DNA of 13,733 bases from Lysobacterales bacterium. Its GTDB lineage: Bacteria > Pseudomonadota > Gammaproteobacteria > Xanthomonadales > SZUA-36. Made by a program: the position numbers and the translations under genes. A model generated the notes under the pieces. It was not told where the DNA came from. It made no database searches and saw only the letters and a program-made list of their open reading frames with translations. Every line of letters begins with the position of its first letter. Within the stretch, counting starts at the first letter, position 1. Location: NCBI GenBank assembly GCA_030637665.1, contig DAOWGA010000348.1, positions 1-13,733 on the forward strand, given 5' to 3'. Shown here piece by piece: positions 1-8,854 of this stretch.

Positions 1-426
1 CGCTCCGCGGCTGAGCTGGGCGATCCCCTGCCGGGCGACGACAATCAGCCGGCCACACTCGGTGATGCTTTGCTGGCCCCGACGCGGATCTACGTCAAGC
101 CGGTCCTTAAGCTGCTCGAGTCCGGGCGCATCGACGGTCTGGCTCACATCACAGGCGGCGGTTTGACCGAAAACATCAGCCGGGTTTTTCCTGCAGGCCT
201 GGGCCTGGCGATCGATACCAGCGCCTGGCGCCGGCCCGCCATATTCAGATGGTTGCAGCAGGAAGGCCGCATTTCTGAAACTGAAATGCTGCGTACTTTC
301 AATTGCGGAATTGGCATGGTCATGCTGGCAGAACCTGACGCAGTCGATCCCTTGATTACGGACGCGGCTGACCTTGGCATCGAATGCTTTGACATTGGAG
401 AAGTGATTGCGGGCGCTGGCGTGTGA
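1..426 (+). CDS. purM: Phosphoribosylformylglycinamidine cyclo-ligase (AIR synthetase), C-terminal part
   Basis: PurM catalyses the ATP-dependent closure of FGAM to aminoimidazole ribotide in cytoplasmic purine synthesis. The window opens inside the gene. The frame is open from base 1, and 141 codons precede the TGA at 424-426, which is roughly the last 40% of a normal protein of about 345 residues. Family motifs are clear: LLAPTRIYVK, then HITGGGLTENISRV, then RTFNCGIGMVM. These match the C-terminal domain of E. coli PurM closely by memory. PurM is often followed by purN in gammaproteobacteria. Here the next gene is instead an M48 protease whose GTG start overlaps the purM stop (GTGTGA), suggesting co-transcription and translational coupling. 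The 5' end lies outside the window, so start and promoter cannot be judged. Confidence 0.96.
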   Translation, partial: RSAAELGDPLPGDDNQPATLGDALLAPTRIYVKPVLKLLESGRIDGLAHITGGGLTENISRVFPAGLGLAIDTSAWRRPAIFRWLQQEGRISETEMLRTFNCGIGMVMLAEPDAVDPLITDAADLGIECFDIGEVIAGAGV

Positions 427-1988
427 AGAAAAAACTCATTCCATTATGGCTGGTCCTGACAGCCCAGATAGCGGCCTGTTCTGTGAACCCCGTGACCGGC
501 GAACGGAATTTTCAGGTTTACGGAACCGATTGGGAACAGGAAGTGGGCGCGCAAATGTATGCGCCGATGAAGCAGTCCCAGGGCGGCGAGTTCATTCTCG
601 ACCCTGAACTGACAGACTATGTCAGGGGAGTGGGCGGGCGCCTCGCTGACCAGGCGCGCAGAAAAGAAGAGCTGGATTTCGAATTCACCATTCTCAACGA
701 CTCCTCACCAAATGCCTGGGCTCTGCCCGGAGGCAAATTGGTGATTAATCGCGGACTCCTCACCGAACTCAATTCCGAAGCGGAGCTGGCTGCAGTACTG
801 GGGCACGAAATCGTCCATGCCGACGCTGCTCACGGGGCCCGCGCCCAGTCCAAGGCCATGCTCACGCAGCTTGGTGCAGTGGCCACCATGATCGTCCTCG
901 GCAGCACGGTGGATTCGCAAGCTGCGCGCGAAGTAGCGATGATCGTGCCAGCCATGGGCGCCCAGCTACTGACTCAAAAATACGGCAGGGACGCGGAACG
1001 TGAATCCGATGAGTTCGGCATGTTGTACATGTCAGAAGCCGGCTATGATCCACAGGGTGCGGTAGAACTGCAGGAAACATTCCTAAAGCTTTCAGAAGGC
1101 CGTAACGAGGACTGGTTAAGTGGCCTGTTCGCTTCTCATCCACCATCCAGGGAACGGCTTGAGAACAACCGTAAAACCGCTTCCGGTCTGCCTGCTGGCG
1201 GGGAGATGGGCGGCGAGAGATACCTGGCCAAAACGGCATACCTGAGACGGGTCAAGCCGGCTTATGCGGCCTTTGACGAAGCCAACAAGGCCGCCAGTGA
1301 CAATGACCTCGATCTGGCCCAACGCAAGCTGGACGAAGCCATGGCAATCGAGCCGCGGGAATCAAAATTCCTGGCCCTGCAGGGTGATATCCATGCCTTG
1401 AACGAGAAAGCCAATCGTGCGCTCTCTTCCTACCGGAGGGCCATTGAGGCCAACCCCGGCTTCTTCTATGGCTACCTTCGCAAAGGACAGATGGAATATG
1501 CATTGGAAGAATTTCCGTCGGCCCGGGCTGACCTGACCAGGAGCCTGGAATTGATACCCACCGCAGAAGCGCATTACCTGCTGGGAATGATGGACAAAGA
1601 CGCTGGCAAAGTGGAAAACGCCACAGTCCATTTCAAGGCTGCGGCCCAGTCAGAATCAAAATCGGGCCAACAGGCGAACCGCGAACTGGTCCTGATGGAC
1701 CTGGCCATCAACCCGTCCAGGTATATCGGTTCACGAGCGGTAATTGACGACGCCAATACGATTTGGATTCAAATTGGAAACCTGACTTCAGTGCCGATGA
1801 AGAACATTGAAATCAGTTACGCCTGGCTGGACGACCAGGGTCAGACCCGCCAGGGCGCGAAGACCTATCGCGGCCCCCTCGGTGGCGGCAAGCAAGACCA
1901 GTTCAAACTGGGCATAGAGCTCAGTAACGCCAGAGAACTCAGCCGACGGGTCCGCGTCGAAGTCACCGCCGCCTCGGTGGCGGAATAA
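423..1988 (+). CDS. M48-family zinc metalloprotease lipoprotein with TPR repeats (BepA-like)
   Basis: Predicted periplasmic, lipid-anchored zinc protease of 521 residues. A basic start (MKKKL), a hydrophobic stretch and the lipobox IAAC give Cys19 as the lipidation site. The zinc motif HEIVH is at residues 128-132, and ERESD at 192-196 supplies the likely third ligand (Glu192). SHPPSRERL near 238-246 matches the region holding the 'histidine switch' of E. coli BepA. Residues about 280-415 look like three or four TPR units (for example FLALQGDIHALNEKA and YGYLRKGQMEYALEE). The last 80 or so residues look beta-rich with no TPR pattern. BepA (about 487 residues) also joins M48 to TPRs and acts in outer-membrane protein quality control, including LptD assembly, but has an ordinary signal peptide. 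LoiP is a lipoprotein but lacks TPRs. The exact orthologue is therefore uncertain. The GTG start at 423 overlaps the purM stop and is the only start that retains the signal peptide; no good ribosome site is seen. Confidence 0.9.
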   Translation: MKKKLIPLWLVLTAQIAACSVNPVTGERNFQVYGTDWEQEVGAQMYAPMKQSQGGEFILDPELTDYVRGVGGRLADQARRKEELDFEFTILNDSSPNAWALPGGKLVINRGLLTELNSEAELAAVLGHEIVHADAAHGARAQSKAMLTQLGAVATMIVLGSTVDSQAAREVAMIVPAMGAQLLTQKYGRDAERESDEFGMLYMSEAGYDPQGAVELQETFLKLSEGRNEDWLSGLFASHPPSRERLENNRKTASGLPAGGEMGGERYLAKTAYLRRVKPAYAAFDEANKAASDNDLDLAQRKLDEAMAIEPRESKFLALQGDIHALNEKANRALSSYRRAIEANPGFFYGYLRKGQMEYALEEFPSARADLTRSLELIPTAEAHYLLGMMDKDAGKVENATVHFKAAAQSESKSGQQANRELVLMDLAINPSRYIGSRAVIDDANTIWIQIGNLTSVPMKNIEISYAWLDDQGQTRQGAKTYRGPLGGGKQDQFKLGIELSNARELSRRVRVEVTAASVAE

Positions 1989-2019
1989 ATTCGGCGCCGC
2001 ACTCCTCAACAACGGCAGC

Positions 2020-3514
<1,495 letters not shown>

Positions 3515-3670
3515 AGACTATGCAACCTCATATCAGATTAGCTTTAAAGTGACGCCTGGAAAGCCGGTCATCATAATGGAACCAGAACTGATAACAAAAG
3601 CAATTTACACTCCTCTGATGATAATTCAACTCAAACTCTCTGAACCTGCTGGCGGAAACGATCTTTGCAG
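3515..3670. promoter_or_regulatory. Divergent intergenic region, ibaG / yrbG
   Basis: 156 bp between two divergent operons, noticeably more AT-rich than the flanking genes, so it should hold promoters for both directions. The minus-strand candidate is listed separately. On the plus strand GATAAT (3620-3625) could be a -10 box, but no convincing -35 lies 16-18 bp upstream. I see no terminator and no clear operator palindrome. Confidence 0.6.
3570..3597 (-). promoter_or_regulatory. Candidate sigma-70 promoter for ibaG-murA
   Basis: On the minus strand, TTGTTA (3592-3597) is followed after 16 bp by TATGAT (3570-3575). This gives 4 of 6 and 5 of 6 matches to the -35 and -10 consensus. Transcription would start near 3562, leaving a leader of about 50 nt before the ibaG ATG. 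It was found by eye only. Confidence 0.4.
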
Positions 3671-4660
3671 ATGCTGATTTCCATTACCCAAATCATCGGC
3701 GGTTTCATTCTTCTTGTCTGGGGGGCCGACCGGCTCGTTGCGGGTGCATCGGCAATGGCCAGAAATCTCGGCGTGTCGCCGCTGATCATCGGTTTGACCA
3801 TTGTCGCCTTCGGTACATCCGCACCGGAACTGGTGGTGTCCGCTGTCGCCGCGAGCCGGGGTAATCCCGGGCTTGCCGTGGGTAATGCCATCGGTTCCAA
3901 CATCGCGAACATTGGCCTGATCCTCGGAATAACGGCTGTTGTATACCCGCTGAAGGTCGAGTCAGAGACCCTGAAGCGGGAGTACCCCCTATTGGTGCTG
4001 ATCATGATCGCCAGCTTCATCATGGCCGCAGATCTGAATTACAGCCGCACCGAGGGCTGGCTGCTGCTGACCGGCCTGGCCGCCCTGGTAGTATGGATGG
4101 TGCGATATGGGCTGAGGCGCGGGCCGGAAGACCCGCTGGCTGAGGAATTTGCTGCAGAAATTCCAAGCGATATGCCAACGCGGACCGCCGTCATGTGGTT
4201 AATGATCGGCCTGATCATCCTGCCACTGAGCTCACGGTTCCTGGTTGAAGGCGCCGTCACGATTGCCCGCGCGATGGAAGTGTCCGAGGTGGTGATCGGC
4301 CTGACAATTGTTGCTTTCGGGACCAGCCTGCCCGAGTTGGCAGCGGCCCTGACCAGCGCACTAAGGGAGGAAGATGACCTGGCCATTGGTAATATCATCG
4401 GATCCAACATGTTCAATATCCTGGGTGTATTGGGAATTGCCGCAACCATCAATCCGGTTGCGGTCGATGCACTCATGCTCAGACAGGATTTTCCTGTCAT
4501 GTTTCTGCTCACGGTGCTGTTGTTTTTCATGGCCTATGGCATTCACGGACCGGGCAGAATCAGCCGCAAGTCCGGCCTGTTGCTGCTGACCATCTATTTT
4601 ACTTACCAGGCGATAATCTGGGTTACCGCAACACCGGTAGTACCAGGAGAGGCGGGCTGA
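3671..4660 (+). CDS. yrbG: Calcium/sodium antiporter (CaCA family, YrbG-like)
   Basis: Integral inner-membrane cation exchanger of the calcium/cation antiporter superfamily, 329 residues (E. coli YrbG about 325). Two inverted alpha-repeats define the family and form the ion site. The first reads GLTIVAFGTSAPEL followed by NAIGSNIANIGLILG; the second reads GLTIVAFGTSLPEL followed by NIIGSNMFNILGVLG. The acidic residue of each 'GTSxPE' motif is intact. About ten hydrophobic segments are visible, with a polar loop between halves (GLRRGPEDPLAEEF). The ATG at 3671 is chosen; an in-frame TTG at 3665 adds only two residues but sits at a better distance from GGCGGA (3651-3656), so the start could be two codons earlier. 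Substrate cannot be read from sequence; YrbG itself has no firmly proven role. It heads the plus-strand block, and kdsD, which follows it in E. coli, is missing. Confidence 0.94.
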   Translation: MLISITQIIGGFILLVWGADRLVAGASAMARNLGVSPLIIGLTIVAFGTSAPELVVSAVAASRGNPGLAVGNAIGSNIANIGLILGITAVVYPLKVESETLKREYPLLVLIMIASFIMAADLNYSRTEGWLLLTGLAALVVWMVRYGLRRGPEDPLAEEFAAEIPSDMPTRTAVMWLMIGLIILPLSSRFLVEGAVTIARAMEVSEVVIGLTIVAFGTSLPELAAALTSALREEDDLAIGNIIGSNMFNILGVLGIAATINPVAVDALMLRQDFPVMFLLTVLLFFMAYGIHGPGRISRKSGLLLLTIYFTYQAIIWVTATPVVPGEAG

Positions 4661-4711
4661 CCTGCGTGCTTCCAGGGGTTAATATACCAGCGCGGGCTAA
4701 ACTTGCCAGAC

Positions 4712-4716
4712 AGGAG
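4712..4716 (+). promoter_or_regulatory. kdsC ribosome binding site
   Basis: AGGAG, 7 nt before the ATG at 4724. It favours this start over the in-frame TTG at 4703, which would add seven residues and would place the AGGAG inside the coding region. Confidence 0.75.
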
Positions 4717-4723
4717 TGTCCAG

Positions 4724-5287
4724 ATGTCTGTGATTGATAAAAGTGGCTTTGACCCTCTGCTGCTTGAAAGAGCCGCGGCAGTCCGGATGCTGGTTCTGGA
4801 TGTCGATGGCGTGCTGACAGATGGCAACCTTTATTTCGATAACAGCGGCAACGAGATGAAAGCATTCTCGACCCGTGACGGCCTTGGCCTGAGGCTCTTG
4901 CAGAGTCAAGGCACCGAACTGGCCCTGATCACAGGCCGGAAGTCGGAGATCGTTGCGTGGCGGGCGCAGCAACTGGGAATCAAACACCTGTACCAGGGTT
5001 GTACTGATAAATTGCGGGCGTTCACCGAATTGCTGGACAAGACCGGTATCCCTGAACAGGCCGTTTGCTATGCCGGCGATGACTGGATCGACCTTCCGGT
5101 ACTCGAGCGGGTGGGCCTTGCTGTTACCGTGGCCGATGCAGACCAGTTGGTCCGCAGAAGGGTGCACTGGGTCACATCCCGGGGCGGTGGCAAGGGGGCG
5201 GTACGCGAGATTTGCAACCTCATCCTGGTTGCCAGAGGTCTGGATCAGAAAGTGCTCAATGAGATTCTTGCGCAAAATACGGCTTAG
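4724..5287 (+). CDS. kdsC: 3-deoxy-D-manno-octulosonate 8-phosphate phosphatase
   Basis: KdsC removes phosphate from KDO-8-phosphate, giving KDO for the LPS inner core. It is a cytoplasmic, Mg-dependent HAD-superfamily enzyme that works as a tetramer. The 187-residue length equals the family norm (E. coli 188). Motif I is DVDGVLTDG with Asp26 (nucleophile) and Asp28. Motif II is the TGR at 70-72. The catalytic Lys is probably Lys96, and motif III is GDDWID at 118-123. There is no cap domain, as expected for the C0 subclass. The ATG at 4724 is supported by AGGAG. It follows yrbG by 63 bp rather than following kdsD, so the isomerase making arabinose-5-phosphate must be encoded elsewhere. lptC starts 3 nt after its stop, suggesting a kdsC-lptC-lptA-lptB transcript. 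Confidence 0.96.
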   Translation: MSVIDKSGFDPLLLERAAAVRMLVLDVDGVLTDGNLYFDNSGNEMKAFSTRDGLGLRLLQSQGTELALITGRKSEIVAWRAQQLGIKHLYQGCTDKLRAFTELLDKTGIPEQAVCYAGDDWIDLPVLERVGLAVTVADADQLVRRRVHWVTSRGGGKGAVREICNLILVARGLDQKVLNEILAQNTA

Positions 5288-5290
5288 ACC

Positions 5291-5854
5291 ATGATCAAGC
5301 GCAGAACCAGGCGGGGTATTTTCGTTTTGTCTTTACTGGCAATCGCCAGCTGGTTTGTGTCCCAGAATCCCGCCGATAAGGGTAATGAACCACGGTCCGC
5401 GGTCGATACCCGGCTTAATTACGCTTTACGTGATTTCGAGGGCCGCTTGCTGGATGACCAGGGAAATATCAGCCTGGAAATTTCTTCACCGGTACTGAGG
5501 AAAAATGCTGAGAGCGAGGTAGGCACGATAGAAAGCCCGGAAATTCGCATACAACAGGAAAATGATCTGTGGTACATCAGCGCCGAGTCTGCAATCATCT
5601 CCCCTGACAGGGAATTCGTCTCGCTCATTGGCGCTGTCGATTTACTGAGAGTAACCAGGAACAGCAGCGAGACACTTGAAATCACAACAAGGGACGTGAT
5701 GTTGAGAGTAACACCGAGAACCGCAAGTACCGAAGCGCTGGTCACCATCAGGCAGCCTGGAGAACACCTTGAATCCCTGGGCATGAACCTGGATATGATC
5801 AATGACAGCTATGAATTGCTGCAAGATGTACAGGCGCATTATGAAATCCCCTAG
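5291..5854 (+). CDS. lptC: LPS export system protein LptC
   Basis: LptC is a bitopic inner-membrane protein that receives LPS from the LptB2FG transporter and hands it to LptA across the periplasm. The 187-residue length fits (E. coli 191). A basic N-terminus (MIKRRTRRG) is followed by one membrane helix at about residues 9-24, then a beta-rich periplasmic domain with the pattern YALRDFEGRLLDDQGN and WYISAESAIISPDREFVSLIG, typical of the beta-jellyroll. Sequence is poorly conserved in this family, so the call leans on synteny plus this architecture. The start is 3 nt after kdsC, with no ribosome site, so translation is probably coupled. The TAG stop (5852-5854) lies in the left arm of a perfect inverted repeat (5850-5904). 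Confidence 0.92.
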   Translation: MIKRRTRRGIFVLSLLAIASWFVSQNPADKGNEPRSAVDTRLNYALRDFEGRLLDDQGNISLEISSPVLRKNAESEVGTIESPEIRIQQENDLWYISAESAIISPDREFVSLIGAVDLLRVTRNSSETLEITTRDVMLRVTPRTASTEALVTIRQPGEHLESLGMNLDMINDSYELLQDVQAHYEIP

Positions 5855-5904
5855 CCCGCATAATTCCAGAATTCGGTCCGCCCTGGTGAATTATGCGGGC
5901 TAGG
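5850..5904. repeat. Perfect 17-bp inverted repeat at the lptC/lptA junction
   Basis: The arms CCTAGCCCGCATAATTC (5850-5866) and GAATTATGCGGGCTAGG (5888-5904) are exact reverse complements with a 21-bp centre. The left arm contains the lptC stop codon; the right arm contains the likely lptA ATG (5893). No run of T follows, so it is not an ordinary terminator. The bases just outside the arms (AATCC and AACAT) do not form a target duplication. I saw no second full copy in the window. It may be a mobile palindromic element (REP- or MITE-like), an RNA hairpin tuning lptA translation or mRNA processing, or an operator; the sequence alone does not decide. Confidence 0.9.
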
Positions 5905-6459
5905 AACATGCTCTTCGGACACCGTTGCCTGGTGGCGTGCACCATCTTGCTGATGCAGGCAGGCCCCTTAATGGCTCTGGAGTCGGACCGCCAGCAGCCT
6001 CTGGAGGTGCATGCCGATGCCACAGAGGGCACTCTGGGTGATGGCAAAGCAATACTCAGGGGCAACGTGGAAATTCGCCAGGGCACCTTGCTGGTACAGG
6101 CAGACGTTGCGGAAGTTGAAAAAATGGAAGGCAAGGTCCGGAAAGTCATATTGACCGGACAACCCGTTTTGCTCCAGCAGGAAATCGAAGAACAAGGACT
6201 GGTCACTGCCAAAGCCCGCAGAATAGAATACGAAGTAGCTTCCGGGATCATTACTCTGACCGGCGCTGCTGACGTGGTTCATCCTCAGTATCAAATCAGA
6301 GGGGAAACCCTGATTTACGATATGAATCTTCAGCACTTCCAGGGCAATGGCGGCGATGGAAATGGAAGAATTCGAATCCAGCTGGACCCGGAAGTCGTTC
6401 CGGATATCAGTGAAGAAGGTCAGGTAGATAACCCCGCGGCGGAAGAGTCGACCCAGTGA
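5893..6459 (+). CDS. lptA: LPS transport periplasmic protein LptA
   Basis: LptA oligomerises into the periplasmic bridge that carries LPS from LptC to LptD. The protein has 188 residues (E. coli 185). A signal peptide ends with LMA at 26-28, so cleavage after Ala28 is likely. The mature part shows the OstA pattern: [34 protein letters not shown], then [19 protein letters not shown] and [12 protein letters not shown]. The C-terminus is acidic and low in complexity ([14 protein letters not shown]). Two starts are possible. The ATG at 5893 has GGTGA three nt upstream, but lies within the inverted repeat, so the first residues come from the repeat. The ATG at 5908 lies just outside it, but its AGGA is only two nt away. 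Either keeps a usable signal peptide. The stop is one base from the lptB ATG. Confidence 0.94.
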   Translation: MRARNMLFGHRCLVACTILLMQAGPLMALESDRQQPLEVHADATEGTLGDGKAILRGNVEIRQGTLLVQADVAEVEKMEGKVRKVILTGQPVLLQQEIEEQGLVTAKARRIEYEVASGIITLTGAADVVHPQYQIRGETLIYDMNLQHFQGNGGDGNGRIRIQLDPEVVPDISEEGQVDNPAAEESTQ

Positions 6460-6460
6460 T

Positions 6461-7180
6461 ATGCTCAAAGCGGTAAATCTCCACAAGTCATTTGGCAAAA
6501 GAAACGTCGTTCGGGGCGTGACCATGCAGGTCGAGCCGGGCAAGGTCGTCGGCTTACTGGGGCCCAACGGGGCAGGAAAAACAACCTGTTTTTACATGAT
6601 TGTTGGCCTGGTTTCAGCTGACAAAGGCAACATCCTGGTGGACGACACCGACGTCACTCATGAACCGGTCAATGTCCGTTCAGGCCTTGGGCTGGGATAC
6701 CTGCCGCAGGACGCATCAATTTTCCGCAAGTTGAGTGTTGAAGACAACATCATGGCGATCCTTGAAATGCGCTCTGAGCTCGGTGCCTCCGGCAGGACAA
6801 AAATGATGCAAAAACTGATGGAAGACCTGGGAATCTCACATCTTGCAAAACAAAAGGGAATCAGTCTTTCCGGCGGTGAGCGGCGGCGCGCGGAAATTGC
6901 CAGGGCGCTGGCTGCAAGCCCGCGTTTTATTCTGCTGGATGAGCCTTTCGCGGGTGTCGACCCCATTTCCGTAATAGAGATCCAGAAGATCGTCGGTCAC
7001 CTGACCGACATGGACATCGGGGTGTTGATTACCGACCATAACGTAAGGGAGACCCTTGGCATTTGCGATCATGCTTACATCCTCAATGACGGCCAGGTGC
7101 TGGCAGAGGGTGAGCCGGAAGCCATACTTGCCAATGAAGAGGTGCGTAAAGTGTACCTGGGCAGGGAATTCAGCCTTTGA
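6461..7180 (+). CDS. lptB: LPS export ABC transporter ATP-binding protein LptB
   Basis: LptB is the cytoplasmic ATPase dimer of LptB2FG, which extracts LPS from the inner membrane. It has 239 residues (E. coli 241) and resembles the E. coli protein along its whole length. Walker [10 protein letters not shown] is at 34-42, the Q-loop Gln at 83, the signature LSGGERRR at 136-143, Walker B FILLDE at 156-161 with catalytic Glu161, the D-loop GVD at 165-167 and the switch His193 in [10 protein letters not shown]. All key residues are present, so the enzyme should be active. Its partners lptF and lptG are not in this window, as in E. coli where they map elsewhere. The ATG follows the lptA stop by one base; translational coupling is likely. 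Confidence 0.98.
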   Translation: MLKAVNLHKSFGKRNVVRGVTMQVEPGKVVGLLGPNGAGKTTCFYMIVGLVSADKGNILVDDTDVTHEPVNVRSGLGLGYLPQDASIFRKLSVEDNIMAILEMRSELGASGRTKMMQKLMEDLGISHLAKQKGISLSGGERRRAEIARALAASPRFILLDEPFAGVDPISVIEIQKIVGHLTDMDIGVLITDHNVRETLGICDHAYILNDGQVLAEGEPEAILANEEVRKVYLGREFSL

Positions 7181-7206
7181 ATGACCAAGTCACATAGCGC
7201 ACCCAA

Positions 7207-8652
7207 ATGGTAGACCAGTCACTCCAAATCAGACTCACGCAGAAGCTGGCGCTGTCGCCACAGTTGCAGCAGGCAATCCGGCTGCTGCAACTCAACCGGA
7301 TTGAGTTGCGTGAGTACATCCAGGATGCTCTGGATGCCAATCCATTGCTCGAGCGGGATGAATCTGACGCTGAATCGGAGCAGGTATCGTCCGATGTTGA
7401 ACAGGAACCGGGGGATAACGATTACGAGCAAGCCGATGAATTCGGAGCCTCAGAATGGGAGGCTTCCAGCCCGGGTGACGAGCAGTGGATGGAACGCGGC
7501 GGCTTTGAAGGCTTTAACCTGGAGCCGCAGATTGCCGATCCCAGCAGCGACTCGCTGAGGGAGCACCTGTTGTGGCAAATCAACCTGGCGCACTTCAGCC
7601 CGGTGGATTCGCAGATTGCGGCCGCAATTGTTTACGGGCTGGATGACGATGGCTTTTTGCATGACAGCATCCAGGTTATCCGCGCCAGCCTGGCGCCGGA
7701 ATTGCTGGTCGAAGAAGATGAGGTACTGGCCGTATTGCACCGCGTTCAGCGCATGGAACCGGTCGGAGTGGCGACCCGTGATGCTGGCGAATGTATCCTG
7801 GTACAGTTGTCCGTTCTCCCCGGGGCTACACCCGCACGTGAGCTTGCTCTTCGCGTGGCGCGTGATTTTCTCGAACTGGTCGCCCGGCATGAATTCGATG
7901 CATTGAAGAAGGGCACCGGCGCCAACGATGAATCGTTATCACAAGCCCTGGATCTGATCCAGTCGCTGGAACCAAGACCCGGGGCGCGTTATGACAACCG
8001 CAGGGATGAATACCTGGTTCCGGATGTCTACGTCACCAAGGTGGAAGGGAAATGGGGTGTCACTCTGAACCCTGAGAATGATCCGGGTTTGCGGCTGAAC
8101 AACTACTATATCGATCCGCTGCGAAAATCCGGCGACAAGGAAGCAGAGTATCTGCGCGGCCGGCTGCAGGAAGCACGCTGGCTGATGTCCAGCCTGGAAA
8201 TGCGCAACCGCACCTTGTTGCTGATTTCGCAGAGTATCGTGGAATTACAGGAGGATTTCCTCGAGCACGGAGACATCGCGATGAAACCCCTCGTACTGAG
8301 GGATATTGCTGAAAGCGTGGAGGTGCACGAATCAACTGTATCCCGGGCCACCACGCGCAAATACATGCTCACCCCCCGGGGCATCTACGAATTGAAGTAT
8401 TTCTTCTCCAGCCATGTACGTACGGACAGCGGTGGTACGGTCAGCGCTACCGCGGTAAAGGCCCGTCTTCAACTGCTGCTCGAAAAGGAGCCGCACGAGA
8501 GTCCCCTGAGCGATCAGGATCTGTCGGAACTACTCCGCCGGACCGGCATCTGCGCGGCAAGAAGAACAGTCGCCAAGTACCGGGAATCCCTCGGAATCGG
8601 TTCATCAAGCGAGCGCCGCCGCCTGTACAGGATCAGGCATATTGGAACCTGA
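7207..8652 (+). CDS. rpoN: RNA polymerase sigma-54 factor
   Basis: RpoN directs RNA polymerase to -24/-12 promoters that need an AAA+ activator. The 481-residue length is normal. Region I (residues about 4-48) has the activator-contacting, Gln/Leu-rich sequence SLQIRLTQKLALSPQLQQAI. Region II (about 52-98) is strongly acidic. The core-binding region includes LREHLLWQINLAHFS and RMEPVGVATRDAGEC. The helix-turn-helix area reads ESTVSRATTRKYMLTPRG. The RpoN box ARRTVAKYRE is at 451-460 and intact, followed by a basic tail a little longer than usual. The ATG at 7207 has no ribosome site; an in-frame stop at 7195 prevents extension upstream. A ten-codon ORF (7181-7213) starts right after the lptB stop and ends across the rpoN ATG, so termination-reinitiation may supply ribosomes. 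Its neighbours, lptB upstream and hpf/ptsN downstream, are the classical ones. Confidence 0.98.
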   Translation: MVDQSLQIRLTQKLALSPQLQQAIRLLQLNRIELREYIQDALDANPLLERDESDAESEQVSSDVEQEPGDNDYEQADEFGASEWEASSPGDEQWMERGGFEGFNLEPQIADPSSDSLREHLLWQINLAHFSPVDSQIAAAIVYGLDDDGFLHDSIQVIRASLAPELLVEEDEVLAVLHRVQRMEPVGVATRDAGECILVQLSVLPGATPARELALRVARDFLELVARHEFDALKKGTGANDESLSQALDLIQSLEPRPGARYDNRRDEYLVPDVYVTKVEGKWGVTLNPENDPGLRLNNYYIDPLRKSGDKEAEYLRGRLQEARWLMSSLEMRNRTLLLISQSIVELQEDFLEHGDIAMKPLVLRDIAESVEVHESTVSRATTRKYMLTPRGIYELKYFFSSHVRTDSGGTVSATAVKARLQLLLEKEPHESPLSDQDLSELLRRTGICAARRTVAKYRESLGIGSSSERRRLYRIRHIGT

Positions 8653-8854
8653 GCAGGTTTTGATGATCCGAGTCACTAGGCAATTTCTGAATTCCGGTAT
8701 AAGATTAAGTCATGGATTGTGTAATCCCCCTTGTTCGCTACAAATGGAAGATCGAGGCCCCACGGAAGGATAGGCCAAAAGCAACCTCCCTAATAACCAA
8801 ACCAGACCCGGTGCCCGGCCCTGCCGTGCTCCGGCCTGGTAACAGGAGACCGAC
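8653..8854. other. Non-coding gap between rpoN and hpf
   Basis: 202 bp, the longest gap in the window. TATAAG at 8698-8703 resembles a -10 box, but I see no matching -35 and no convincing -24/-12 sigma-54 site. An imperfect hairpin (8801-8808 with 8833-8840, 7 of 8 pairs) sits just before the hpf ribosome site. A 50-codon ORF from the ATG at 8712 runs 10 nt into hpf but has no ribosome site and an arbitrary composition, so I do not call it a gene. A separate hpf promoter or leader regulation is plausible. Confidence 0.45.
8844..8848 (+). promoter_or_regulatory. hpf ribosome binding site
   Basis: AGGAG six nt before the hpf ATG at 8855, stronger than the sites of the genes on either side. It supports this start and independent translation of hpf. 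Confidence 0.75.

Noticed and set aside
1992..1999. CGGCGCCG palindrome between the M48 gene and murA as a terminator
   Set aside because: Only 8 bp with no loop and no adjacent T-run; no convincing bidirectional terminator was found in the 31-bp gap.
4692..4699. GCGGGCTA upstream of kdsC as a second copy of the lptC/lptA repeat
   Set aside because: Only eight matching bases and no inverted partner nearby; consistent with chance.
5850..5904. Rho-independent terminator between lptC and lptA
   Set aside because: The stem is strong but the 21-nt loop is large, no T-run follows, and termination here would silence essential lptA-lptB unless another promoter exists.
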